In this document: piece after piece, positions 7,201 to 13,147 of the stretch
Numbering within the stretch: position 1 is the first letter of the stretch
Layout of the letters: each line of letters begins with the position of its first letter
NCBI GenBank assembly: GCA_045632485.1
Contig: JAZQWT010000030.1
Location: 1 to 13,147, forward strand
Source: SIG575 sp045632485
Lineage (GTDB): Bacteria; Bacillota; Clostridia; Oscillospirales; Acutalibacteraceae
Direction of reading: 5' to 3'
DNA length: 13,147 nucleotides
Position numbers and translations under genes: made by a program
The notes under the pieces: generated by a model
What the model saw: only the letters and a program-made list of their open reading frames with translations
What the model was told of the DNA's origin: nothing
The model's database searches: none

Positions 7201-7625
7201 TCAATAAGTGTGAGTCTGTTTATATAATCTTTATATTTTACGCCTTTTTCGTATTTCTTTGCAAAATCCAGGTTAAGGCTGTACGCACGGCAGATAGCCT
7301 GTCCGCCGTCTACATTTGCAGCCGTTCTTCCGTCTACCATCACTGTACCATCTGCAAACTTTGAGCCTGTAACCGAATCCACGCCATCGATTTTTCTGAT
7401 AGCCTCAACATCACCATCATTAAATCCCACACTGGAAATCATCCAGATATCCATAAGATTATTGCTGTTATAATAATCCACCGCTGTCTGCTTCATATCA
7501 GGACCTGCAGCACTTATACCGGCAAAGAAGCTGATTCCCACAGCAACAATTGCAATAATCGAAATGAATCTGGCTTTATTTTTTCTTATAGACCGCAAGG
7601 CCTCTTTAATTAAACCCTTACTCAT
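4263..7625 (-). CDS. FtsX/MacB-type ABC transporter permease with long extracellular coiled coil
   Basis: A 1120-residue permease. Membrane segments lie at about 19–39, then 584–603, 630–652 and 674–697, a fifth at 751–771, and the last three at 985–1009, 1043–1063 and 1083–1106. This is the duplicated FtsX arrangement. The cytoplasmic loops DEDRTQIGTLKALGF (608–622) and NERRREIASLKVLGF (1016–1030) are the usual repeat that contacts the ATPase. Between segments 1 and 2 is a globular domain (about 40–270) and then a Lys/Glu/Ala-rich coiled coil (about 279–557). The coil is broken by SSGGQ turns at 335–339 and 486–490. A second external domain spans about 775–980. The start follows the ATPase stop directly (TAA then ATG), so the pair is translationally coupled. 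Such permeases work in lipid/peptide export or in signalling to wall enzymes rather than nutrient uptake; the substrate is unknown. Confidence 0.9.
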   Translation of the reverse strand: MSKGLIKEALRSIRKNKARFISIIAIVAVGISFFAGISAAGPDMKQTAVDYYNSNNLMDIWMISSVGFNDGDVEAIRKIDGVDSVTGSKFADGTVMVDGRTAANVDGGQAICRAYSLNLDFAKKYEKGVKYKDYINRLTLIEGRLPEAENECLIDRSDMATPKGFEIGKTIKMVGIEENIENKLKVTEYKIVGVIRTPRYISFERGQTDVGSGSLGCFIYVPQEAFKIDYYTEICATVKGADDFYPFSDEYYKHVEPVIEKIKDISSSQLEIRVNEATAVYKKQLKDGEAEYEKKKKEVEEKLGKAFTELEYYKDLVQNGDAQIAAAEAQLQSLSSGGQSPIGQLNAAKSEYEKKYKEWEDGKKQLAESKQRLADLQVLVVEQNQSMTDMKSEIQELQDEINSFPPGEPITNENGEVIGTTEDPELTELKAQLAAKKTERRRLASTYVANCGEITTLQQNIPLAEQELNDGKKKLDEAKRELDQYSSGGQFAGASSIAQAKAAIAKKKQELAEAKEKLDKYDQEYNESYEEAYAQLDEAKYDIEEAKAKLEEATTNPRWMVHNRTMLPGYENYGQTAGNIEAFAKVFPVFFFFVAAMVVLTTMTRMVDEDRTQIGTLKALGFKDGQIRAKYLIYSLVATFIGSLIGLVAGFYAYPNAIMTAYEVVFQLPPLVILFPVKLIILGVVFSVASTTIATYLSCRKEMAAKPSELMRAKAPKSGRRVLLEKIPFIWKKMNFSAKITTRNLFRNKKRVFVTFFGIVGCMALLLTGFGLNDSINQILTSQYGDGGVSSFDAQIALKNSQISANESAIYNNVLKNKNIKDALMFYNKTVEGGSEKSEDKLSVYLLVPQSSEKLADFVDLRTRTTNKKFKLNDNGVIITEKFAKRAKVSVGDSVDLKFNDELTIKVNVTAIVENYAFHYVYMSPNLYSSIFQRPVAYNYMYAKYADGIRGTQKTETVATELMKYNDINAVVDAEQTINTFDELFDCLNLVIAIFIVSAALLAFIVLYTLTSININERRREIASLKVLGFYDRESTSYVGRENYIITVLAIIVGIVVGVFLHKIVVGQAEVNVVMFGRVIEHMSFVYAIVMTLLFAIIVNVVMHFVIKRIDMVESLKSVD

Positions 7626-8339
7626 TTACCAAACAATCCTTTCAACATCTACCGGGTTACGGTTAATTTTAATTGAGTTGATTTTACCGCTACCCATTGA
7701 AATAATTCTGTCTGCCATAGGTGCAATCGCCTGGTTATGGGTAATAACTATTACTGTCATACCTGATTCACGGCTTGCCTGCTGAAGAAGTTTAAGGATT
7801 GTAACACCCGTTTTATAATCAAGGGCACCTGTAGGCTCGTCACAAAGAAGAATTTTGGGATTTTTTGCAAGTGCTCTTGCTATTGAAACACGCTGCTGTT
7901 CACCACCTGAAAGCTGTGAGGGGAAATTATCTATTCTGTCTGCAAGGCCTACCATTTCAAGCACTTTTTTCTCATCAAGTGCATCACGGCTCATCTGAGT
8001 TGCAAGTTCAACATTTTCAAGTGCCGTAAGGTTAGGCACAAGATTATAAAACTGAAAAACAAAGCCTACATCGTGTCTGCGGAATTCTGTAAGTTTCTTA
8101 TTATTCAGTTTTGTTATATTCACACCGTCAATAAAAACTTCGCCTGCAGTTGCATTATCCATACCACCGAGTATATTAAGAGCTGTTGTTTTACCGGAGC
8201 CACTTGCGCCCACAATTACACAGAACTCGCCTTTTTCAACTGTAAAGCTTACATCATCAACGGCTTTGATTTCAATCTCACCTGATTTATAAACCTTGCT
8301 TACGTTGTTAAACTGAACATAACTGTTTCTTGTTTCCAT
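7626..8339 (-). CDS. ABC transporter ATP-binding protein, LolD/MacB type
   Basis: A 237-residue ATPase that powers the adjacent permease. Walker A is GASGSGKTT (44–52), the Q-loop glutamine is Q96 in FVFQFYNL, the signature is LSGGEQQ (143–149), Walker B is ILLCDEP (163–169), the D-loop is GALD (171–174) and the switch histidine is H201 in VITHN. The motif wording and the FtsX-type partner place it in the MacB/LolD subfamily. The start is ATG 8339, chosen because AGGAGGA lies at 8348–8354; the frame extends nine codons further without an RBS. It follows the PBP gene by 50 nt with no convincing terminator, so cotranscription with the cell-wall genes is likely. Confidence 0.94.
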   Translation of the reverse strand: METRNSYVQFNNVSKVYKSGEIEIKAVDDVSFTVEKGEFCVIVGASGSGKTTALNILGGMDNATAGEVFIDGVNITKLNNKKLTEFRRHDVGFVFQFYNLVPNLTALENVELATQMSRDALDEKKVLEMVGLADRIDNFPSQLSGGEQQRVSIARALAKNPKILLCDEPTGALDYKTGVTILKLLQQASRESGMTVIVITHNQAIAPMADRIISMGSGKINSIKINRNPVDVERIVW

Positions 8340-8389
8340 TTTATTTATCCTCCTGTAGGTTATCACAATAATCCGAAACCCGTTTTTTT

Positions 8390-9769
8390 TTACAGCAAAC
8401 TCTGCAACACCTGATTGGCAACGGGAATTGCCTCTGTTGTTGCGAAATTATTTGAATCTTCTATCATTACCACCACAGCATAGGGGAAATCCTGACGCTG
8501 TGAAAATCCGGCAAACCATACTGTATTACCTGTTTTATCATCACCGACTTCAGCAGTACCTGTTTTTCCGCACATTTCAAGTCCCGGGAAAACATAATCT
8601 CCATATTGATTTACAACAGTCGAACGCATAAGCTCTTTTAACTCTGCTGCAGTAGATGCACTCAGCTTTATCTGACCTGCCGTCTGGGTCATAGCCTTAT
8701 ACATAGGGAATCCCTGCTGAGATGTAATTGATTTAACGTAATATGGTTTTATCGCCTTACCATCGTTAGCAATTGCGCCCATGAGAGTCATCATCATACA
8801 TGGATTTGCCGTTGTTGTGTACTGGCCTATACCTGCCCAACCGATGTCAATATCAACTGATTGAGATAAATCAATATTACCGGCATCAAGAGGAACTTTA
8901 TCCACTTCAAATGAAGTATTGAAGCCCATATCTCTGGCTGTCTTTTCAAGTTTTGTTTTACCCAGTTCAATTGCAATCTCCGCAAAAGCTGAGTTACATG
9001 ATTTATTAAGTGCCTGTTCAAAATTAATTATGCCGTGGCTGCTGTTACAGATAACCGCAGTACCGCCAACCTCATATTCACCATCACAGGTGAAAGTTCT
9101 CGAATATATATCAGGTATATTTTCAATGGCACAGGCAGATGTTATTATTTTAAAGGTCGAACCGGGTGTAAAGGATGCTGATAAAAATTTATTGAGATAT
9201 GCACCCTTATACTGATCGCTGTTCATACTCTCGTCACTCGGTTTATTCTGCGGGTCATATGTAGGAGTTGAAACCATGCAGACAATTTCGCCTGTCTTGT
9301 AGTTGTAAACCCCCACCGTACCCTTTCTTCCGTATAATGCACCGTATGCCGTTTTGCACGCGTTTGCTTTAAGCGTAAGGTTAATATCGTTTCCGATTCC
9401 GTATTTTTCAAGGTAATATGTTCCCGATACAATGTTATAGCCTGTAAGTTCAGATTCGTACAACGCATGTATACCCGTTGACATAAAGCCTTCCGTATCA
9501 CCTATTGCGTGAAGAGTTGCCATTCTTATTACATAGTCATCATTAAAAATACGCTTTGATGATTTAGTCTGTGCCAGAATCATACCGTCAGCATCATATA
9601 TCGTACCTGCAGAGGCAATCTGACCGCCTGTATAAATATGTGCATTTGCACGGTGTGTTGCCCATTCCGAACCGTTAAAGAAAAAAGAAAGTGCAAGAAT
9701 AACGGCACCTGCAACAAAAGCGCCTACAACTATTAAAAGCAGAAATGCTCTTTTTACGGTGTTGTGCAT
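8390..9769 (-). CDS. Class B penicillin-binding protein (PbpA/FtsI-like transpeptidase)
   Basis: A 459-residue peptidoglycan transpeptidase with a single membrane anchor (about 8–31) and an extracytoplasmic catalytic domain. The three active-site motifs are present: STFK with the nucleophile S204 and K207, SCN (257–259), and KTG (402–404, in GKTGTAE). The N-terminal dimerisation-type module is short, so the protein resembles the compact PbpA enzymes found beside rodA and FHA genes in Actinobacteria and Clostridia rather than the longer SpoVD/PBP2 forms with PASTA domains. ATG 9769 is preceded by AAAGGAG (9779–9785). It lies 40 nt after the SEDS gene, its expected glycosyltransferase partner, and should crosslink the strands that enzyme makes. 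Whether the pair serves elongation, division or spore cortex cannot be decided here. Confidence 0.93.
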   Translation of the reverse strand: MHNTVKRAFLLLIVVGAFVAGAVILALSFFFNGSEWATHRANAHIYTGGQIASAGTIYDADGMILAQTKSSKRIFNDDYVIRMATLHAIGDTEGFMSTGIHALYESELTGYNIVSGTYYLEKYGIGNDINLTLKANACKTAYGALYGRKGTVGVYNYKTGEIVCMVSTPTYDPQNKPSDESMNSDQYKGAYLNKFLSASFTPGSTFKIITSACAIENIPDIYSRTFTCDGEYEVGGTAVICNSSHGIINFEQALNKSCNSAFAEIAIELGKTKLEKTARDMGFNTSFEVDKVPLDAGNIDLSQSVDIDIGWAGIGQYTTTANPCMMMTLMGAIANDGKAIKPYYVKSITSQQGFPMYKAMTQTAGQIKLSASTAAELKELMRSTVVNQYGDYVFPGLEMCGKTGTAEVGDDKTGNTVWFAGFSQRQDFPYAVVVMIEDSNNFATTEAIPVANQVLQSLL

Positions 9770-9809
9770 TAAACCTGACTCCTTTCATCAAATAATAGTT
9801 TTTAAAATT

Positions 9810-11063
9810 CTATCCTGTAATCTGTGTTTCTTTCAACGTCTTGGGATATGCTCTCGGGTCAACGCTCTTGATAAAAGCAAGCAATGCCCAGCAAGATATC
9901 ATACTTGAACCGCCTCGGCTTACAAAGGGTAAGGTAACGCCTGTCCAGGGTAATAAATCGGTAACGCCGAAAACATTAAGGCTTGTCTGTACAAGCAGAA
10001 GACCTGCCGCAGAACAAGCGGCAATAACATAGAATGATGTTCTTGCAGATTTTGCAGATGCAATTGTATAAACAAGAATTGCAGCAAAAGTAAGAAGAAC
10101 AATAAAGCCTACAATAAGTCCGTATTCTTCACATACCATACCGAAGATAAGGTCTGTTGTGGAAGCATATATATCACGTAACCTTCCGTTACCGAGACCT
10201 GTGCCGAATAATCCGCCACTCGCAGAATAAATAAGCATTCTTGTCTGTTGCATACCCTCTTCGTAAGGTGTATCCCATATGTGACGGTATGTGGCAAATC
10301 TGGCCGCAACAGTAGATTTGAACGAAATAATAAGTACTGCACCCAACACTGCAGCAACACAGATTGCTGCAATTGTTTTCCAGTCGCCCGAGCGCATATA
10401 TGCGATAATAAGGAATGTTGCAAAGAAAATAAGTGCCGCACCGAAGTCGCGCATCAGGAAAAGTGCACCTATGCACCCTGCCGCAAAAACAAGGTATTTG
10501 AAAACGCTCTTTGTTGTCTGCAATTTATCAAGCGTTGCAGCTCCTACAAAAATAAATGCGACCTTTACAAATTCAGAGGGCTGAAGAGATACCGGACCTA
10601 TCTGCACCCAGTTTTTTGCTCCGTTGAATTCCTGTGCAGCCACAAGATTGAAAGCAAGTGCTGCTGCAGCAAACACAGCCGCAGGCAGACGAAGAAGTGT
10701 AACTCTGTCTGAATTTGCAATGAGCCAACGCATAATTATAAACAATATAACACCTGCAAGAATATATATAAGCTGCTTCATTGCGTATTCAAAAGAAACT
10801 GTAGCAATAAGCGACAATCCTATTCCCGACAGGAAAAACGCTATAAGTTCAAGTTCAAACGATTTCTGCCTGAGGACAGAACGCATAATAACAACATAAA
10901 ACCATTCAAGAAGTAAGAAGGATACAAAAACAGCAACATACTGCATGTGGTCTTCCGTGATTTTAGTCATAACCTGAACAAACGAAAACAGCTGAAAGAC
11001 CGTTGCAAGCAGAAGATACCAAAGATAATTAAAAGGTTTTACTCTTTTCTTTGCTGCTGCCAT
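9810..11063 (-). CDS. SEDS-family peptidoglycan glycosyltransferase (RodA/FtsW/SpoVE)
   Basis: A 417-residue polytopic protein with about ten hydrophobic segments. SEDS hallmarks are present in order: GAKNWVQIGPVSLQPSEFVK (148–167), RDFGAAL (205–211), the extracellular loop with HIWDTPYEEG, whose D264 fits the essential catalytic aspartate of RodA/FtsW, SGGLFGTGLGNG (282–293), TTDLIFGMVCEEYG (302–315), and LPFVSRGGSS (378–387). It polymerises lipid II into glycan strands at the outer membrane face. The start has AAAGGAGG (11071–11078) 7 nt upstream. It is sandwiched between an FHA protein and a class B PBP, the arrangement known as FhaB–RodA–PbpA in Actinobacteria. I therefore lean to RodA-like, but FtsW or SpoVE are not excluded by sequence alone, and no symbol is given. 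Confidence 0.92.
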   Translation of the reverse strand: MAAAKKRVKPFNYLWYLLLATVFQLFSFVQVMTKITEDHMQYVAVFVSFLLLEWFYVVIMRSVLRQKSFELELIAFFLSGIGLSLIATVSFEYAMKQLIYILAGVILFIIMRWLIANSDRVTLLRLPAAVFAAAALAFNLVAAQEFNGAKNWVQIGPVSLQPSEFVKVAFIFVGAATLDKLQTTKSVFKYLVFAAGCIGALFLMRDFGAALIFFATFLIIAYMRSGDWKTIAAICVAAVLGAVLIISFKSTVAARFATYRHIWDTPYEEGMQQTRMLIYSASGGLFGTGLGNGRLRDIYASTTDLIFGMVCEEYGLIVGFIVLLTFAAILVYTIASAKSARTSFYVIAACSAAGLLLVQTSLNVFGVTDLLPWTGVTLPFVSRGGSSMISCWALLAFIKSVDPRAYPKTLKETQITG

Positions 11064-11089
11064 ATTATTTCCTCCTTTCTTTACTTCCT

Positions 11090-11794
11090 TTAATTTTTTT
11101 GTTCGAATTTTATTTTCGCTCCTCCGATGTCAAGAACATCACCGGATTTAAGTATTTTTTCATCGGTACAAAGGCGGCCGTTTATCAGCACACCGTTGGG
11201 AGAAAAGTTTTTCATTCTCCATTTTCCGTTTGCAAAGTGCAATTCAACGTGCCTTCTTGAAACGGTAGGCAGATTCATAAACACATCGCAGTCACTTGCT
11301 CTGCCGATTGTAAAGAAAACTCCGTCAAGGAGAAATTTTTTACCATTGGAAACACTTACAAGCTGATATACGGGATCTTTGCCTTTTTCTTTCTTATCAC
11401 CAAAATCAGGTGCAGAAAAAATATACGTTACTTCACCGAAAGTTACTCTGTCACCGTCTGAAAGATTTTCTTTTTTCTTTATCTTGTGACCGTTCAGGAG
11501 AATACCTGTTTTCGAATCGGTATCAAATATAACCCATGTGTTTTTTCTTCTCGAAACAACGCTGTGGAAACGTGAAACAGTGGGATAATCAAGTACAATA
11601 TCACAAGATGTACTTCTGCCGATTGAAGTTTCCCAATAATAAAGAGGTACTGCCTCACCTGTTCCCTGATTAACAAGGAAAGCAACTGTTTTTGATTTTG
11701 GTCTTTTGTAAAAAAGTGAAAAAATGCATCCGAATATTATCAGAAAAGCTAATACAGGAAACACAAAACGCATATATTCTTCAAACAGTTCCAC
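11090..11794 (-). CDS. Membrane-anchored protein with two FHA domains
   Basis: A 234-residue protein with one N-terminal membrane segment (about 9–29), a short basic stretch and two forkhead-associated domains. FHA 1 (about 55–127) shows IGRS (58–61), SRFH (74–77) and NG (101–102). FHA 2 (about 160–230) shows IGRA (163–166), SRRH (179–182) and NG (205–206). These are the residues that contact phosphothreonine peptides, and both sets are intact. Such proteins recruit targets phosphorylated by PASTA-type Ser/Thr kinases; no kinase or phosphatase gene is in the window. The start is a GTG, fixed by GGAGGAG at 11804–11810, 9 nt upstream. It is the first gene after the promoter at 11831–11859 and so probably leads the operon. 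By context it should couple phospho-signalling to the SEDS/PBP pair; the phosphorylated partner is not visible. Confidence 0.92.
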   Translation of the reverse strand: MELFEEYMRFVFPVLAFLIIFGCIFSLFYKRPKSKTVAFLVNQGTGEAVPLYYWETSIGRSTSCDIVLDYPTVSRFHSVVSRRKNTWVIFDTDSKTGILLNGHKIKKKENLSDGDRVTFGEVTYIFSAPDFGDKKEKGKDPVYQLVSVSNGKKFLLDGVFFTIGRASDCDVFMNLPTVSRRHVELHFANGKWRMKNFSPNGVLINGRLCTDEKILKSGDVLDIGGAKIKFEQKN

Positions 11795-11803
11795 CCGGAC
11801 ACA

Positions 11804-11810
11804 CTCCTCC
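11804..11810 (-). promoter_or_regulatory. Ribosome binding site selecting a GTG start
   Basis: GGAGGAG, 9 nt upstream of GTG 11794. There is no in-frame ATG until residue 8 of the FHA protein, which lies inside the membrane-anchor region, so GTG is the better start. Confidence 0.8.
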
Positions 11811-11830
11811 CTATTATATACTTATAGTAA

Positions 11831-11859
11831 ATTATATAACATATGGACCGAAAGGTCAA
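11831..11859 (-). promoter_or_regulatory. σA promoter of the FHA–SEDS–PBP–ABC operon
   Basis: On the – strand TTGACC (11854–11859), 17-bp spacer, TATAAT (11831–11836), a near-perfect vegetative promoter. The start would be near 11824, giving a 30-nt leader that carries the GGAGGAG site. The sequence TTTCGGT occurs twice at 12-bp spacing around the -35 (11857–11863 and 11845–11851 on the + strand as ACCGAAA), which could be incidental or a small operator. Confidence 0.82.
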
Positions 11860-11908
11860 CCGAAACAAGTCGAAATTCAAGAACTTTTAAAGAATATTTA
11901 ATAAAATC

Positions 11909-11937
11909 TTGATATGTTCACAAATTTATCATATAAT
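11909..11937 (+). promoter_or_regulatory. σA promoter of galM
   Basis: TTGATA (11909–11914), a 17-bp spacer, then a perfect TATAAT (11932–11937). Transcription should begin near 11944, leaving a leader of about 24 nt with little room for a leader-based control element. It is divergent from the FHA operon promoter; the two -35 boxes are about 50 bp apart. Confidence 0.82.
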
Positions 11938-11967
11938 GATTAAGCAGATGAAAAGGAGATGTATAAA

Positions 11968-13008
11968 ATGAGTGTTGAAAAAATTTTTTACGGTGCAACT
12001 TCCAGAGGCGAAGACGTATACAAGTATATTATCACAAATAAGAATGGTCTGATAGCGGAAATTATTTCATACGGTGCAACTCTCGACAAGCTTTTTGTAC
12101 CCGACAGAGACAATATTCTTGACGATATTCTTATCGGCTTTGACGATATTAACGGCCACGAAACACGTTCTGATTATCAGGGCATGACTGTGGGCAGATA
12201 TGCAAACAGAATTGCAAAGGGTAAATTCACAATTGACGGTGAAGAATACGAAGTCACACATAACGAGGGCGAAACCTGCCTCCACGGTGGCGGAGAATTT
12301 TCAAAATCTGTATGGAGAGGAATTATTGTTGACGATAACAAGGTTGAATTTTCTTTCTTCAGCCCTGACGGTTCAAACGGCTTTCCCGGCAATATGAACG
12401 TTACCGTTACTTACACTCTTGATGACAGAAATGCACTTTCAATTGAATACAGCGGTGTGAGTGACAAGAAAACAATTATGAACTTCACAAACCACGCATA
12501 CTTCAATCTTGGCGGTTTTGATTCAGGCTCTATCTGCGACCATGAGCTTTATATTGATGCAGATTACTTCACTCCTATAGATGCCGATTCTATTCCCACA
12601 GGTGAGCTTAAAGCAGTTGAAGGTACACCTTTTGATTTTAAAACTCCTAAAAAAATCGGCGAAAATATCCACGACGATTACGAACAGTTGAACTTGGCAC
12701 GTGGCTATGACCACAATTTCTGCCTTAATAAAAAAGATGATAAATCTGCAAATGTTATTGCTTATGATGAAAAGTCAGGCAGAGTTATGGAAATGTTCAC
12801 AGACCTACCCGGTGTTCAGCTTTACTGCGGTAATTTCCTTGACGGAATTGACGGCAAAGAAGGCACAAAGATGAACCAGCATGCAGGCTTCTGTCTTGAA
12901 ACTCAGGTATATCCCGACAGTCCTAATCAGAAAGATTTCCCCAACTGTGTATACGATGCAGGAGAAGAATACAAATCAAAAACAGTTTATAAATTTTCAG
13001 TGAAATAG
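11968..13008 (+). CDS. galM: Aldose 1-epimerase (galactose mutarotase)
   Basis: A 346-residue cytosolic enzyme that interconverts the α and β anomers of aldoses such as galactose and glucose, feeding the Leloir pathway. The family residues are present: NRI (80–82), H106 in CLHGG, the catalytic-acid histidine H176 in NHAYFN, D248 in GYDHNF, and the catalytic-base glutamate E311 in CLETQ, followed by the PDSPN signature. Length is normal for the family. Two ATG codons are possible; 11968 was chosen because AAGGAG (11953–11958) is 9 nt upstream, whereas the ATG at 11959 abuts the RBS. It has its own promoter, and no other sugar gene is in the window, so the physiological sugar is not indicated by neighbours. 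Confidence 0.95.
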   Translation: MSVEKIFYGATSRGEDVYKYIITNKNGLIAEIISYGATLDKLFVPDRDNILDDILIGFDDINGHETRSDYQGMTVGRYANRIAKGKFTIDGEEYEVTHNEGETCLHGGGEFSKSVWRGIIVDDNKVEFSFFSPDGSNGFPGNMNVTVTYTLDDRNALSIEYSGVSDKKTIMNFTNHAYFNLGGFDSGSICDHELYIDADYFTPIDADSIPTGELKAVEGTPFDFKTPKKIGENIHDDYEQLNLARGYDHNFCLNKKDDKSANVIAYDEKSGRVMEMFTDLPGVQLYCGNFLDGIDGKEGTKMNQHAGFCLETQVYPDSPNQKDFPNCVYDAGEEYKSKTVYKFSVK

Positions 13009-13014
13009 TCAAAA

Positions 13015-13147
13015 CCTCCAGCTAAGCTGGAGGCTTGATTAGCCCTTCAAGGGCATTATACGGACTTAACCCCTTAAGGGGCGCTGAAAAGTTTGCCGAC
13101 CGCATTCTTCTTTCAGCTACCCCTCAAGGGGTTTTCTTATGCTTTCT
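13015..13147. repeat. Array of GC-rich hairpins after galM; terminator or mobile-element end
   Basis: Four hairpins follow within 120 bp: an 8-bp stem (13015–13022 with 13026–13033, loop TAA), a 6-bp stem (13042–13047 with 13049–13054), a perfect 12-bp palindrome CCCCTTAAGGGG (13070–13081), and a 6-bp stem (13119–13124 with 13127–13132) trailed by TTTCTTATG. A fifth pairing, GCTGAAA (13083–13089) with TTTCAGC (13111–13117), encloses an unpaired stretch. The last hairpin could end galM transcripts on the + strand; the first is followed by TTTT on the – strand. The density and mutual similarity (CCCCT…AGGGG twice) go beyond a plain terminator and recall the subterminal hairpins of IS200/IS605 elements, their guide-RNA regions, or REP/MITE-like repeats. 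A TTGAT pentamer at 13035–13039 sits between the first and second hairpins. The element runs to or past the window edge, so its type is undecided. Confidence 0.6.

Noticed and set aside
8340..8389. Run of nine T/A bases between the PBP and the ABC ATPase as a possible terminator or promoter
   Set aside because: The A-run (– strand) follows the PBP stop without a convincing stem, and no -35/-10 pair with proper spacing is seen, so it is left as plain intergenic DNA.
10248..10712. Cys-rich + strand frame of about 150 codons opposite the SEDS gene
   Set aside because: Antisense shadow of a polytopic membrane protein with intact SEDS motifs; the apparent cysteines come from GCA (Ala) codons read as TGC on the other strand.
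13015..13132. CRISPR array at the right edge
   Set aside because: The repeated units are unequal palindromes with different stems and short variable gaps, not identical direct repeats with uniform spacers.

Overview
The window is AT-rich Gram-positive DNA. It carries an almost complete spo0A, so it comes from an endospore-forming lineage of the Clostridia. The style of the genes (bacterial VTC/DUF4956 pair, Cthe_2159-type β-helix lipoprotein, FHA–SEDS–class B PBP cluster, long coiled-coil FtsX-type permease) suggests a gut Oscillospiraceae/Ruminococcaceae member; this placement is an inference from gene families, not a species call.

Layout, left to right. (1) 1–2869, + strand: a three-gene run joined by 4-nt ATGA overlaps: the 3' end of a VTC-domain polyphosphate polymerase, a DUF4956 membrane protein, and a secreted lipoprotein with a β-helix carbohydrate-binding domain. 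It ends in a strong hairpin terminator at 2884–2926. (2) 2925–3692, – strand: spo0A, the master regulator of sporulation, with unusual receiver residues. (3) 3693–4040: a 348-bp AT-rich divergent regulatory region. It contains a duplicated 17-bp motif over the likely spo0A promoter, a near-consensus 0A box, and a separate rightward promoter. (4) 4041–4157, + strand: a 38-codon small protein gene with an excellent ribosome binding site and its own terminator. (5) 4263–11794, – strand: five genes in one direction. In transcription order they are a double-FHA membrane protein, a RodA/FtsW-type SEDS glycosyltransferase, a class B penicillin-binding protein, an ABC ATPase and its 1120-residue FtsX-type permease. 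A near-consensus σA promoter lies just upstream of the FHA gene. (6) 11968–13008, + strand: aldose 1-epimerase (galM) with its own near-consensus promoter, divergent from the FHA operon. (7) 13009–13147: a dense set of GC-rich hairpins that runs to the window edge and may be a terminator, a repeat element or the end of an IS200/IS605-type element.

How the parts fit. The SEDS and PBP proteins form a peptidoglycan polymerase/transpeptidase pair. The FHA protein probably ties this pair to Ser/Thr phosphorylation, and the ABC pair downstream is probably an envelope-acting mechanotransmission or export system. Spo0A and the small protein share one intergenic control region, so a link between the small peptide and the stationary-phase or sporulation programme is possible but unproven. 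The best candidates for something undescribed are the 38-aa protein, the repeated motif at the spo0A promoter, and the terminal hairpin array.
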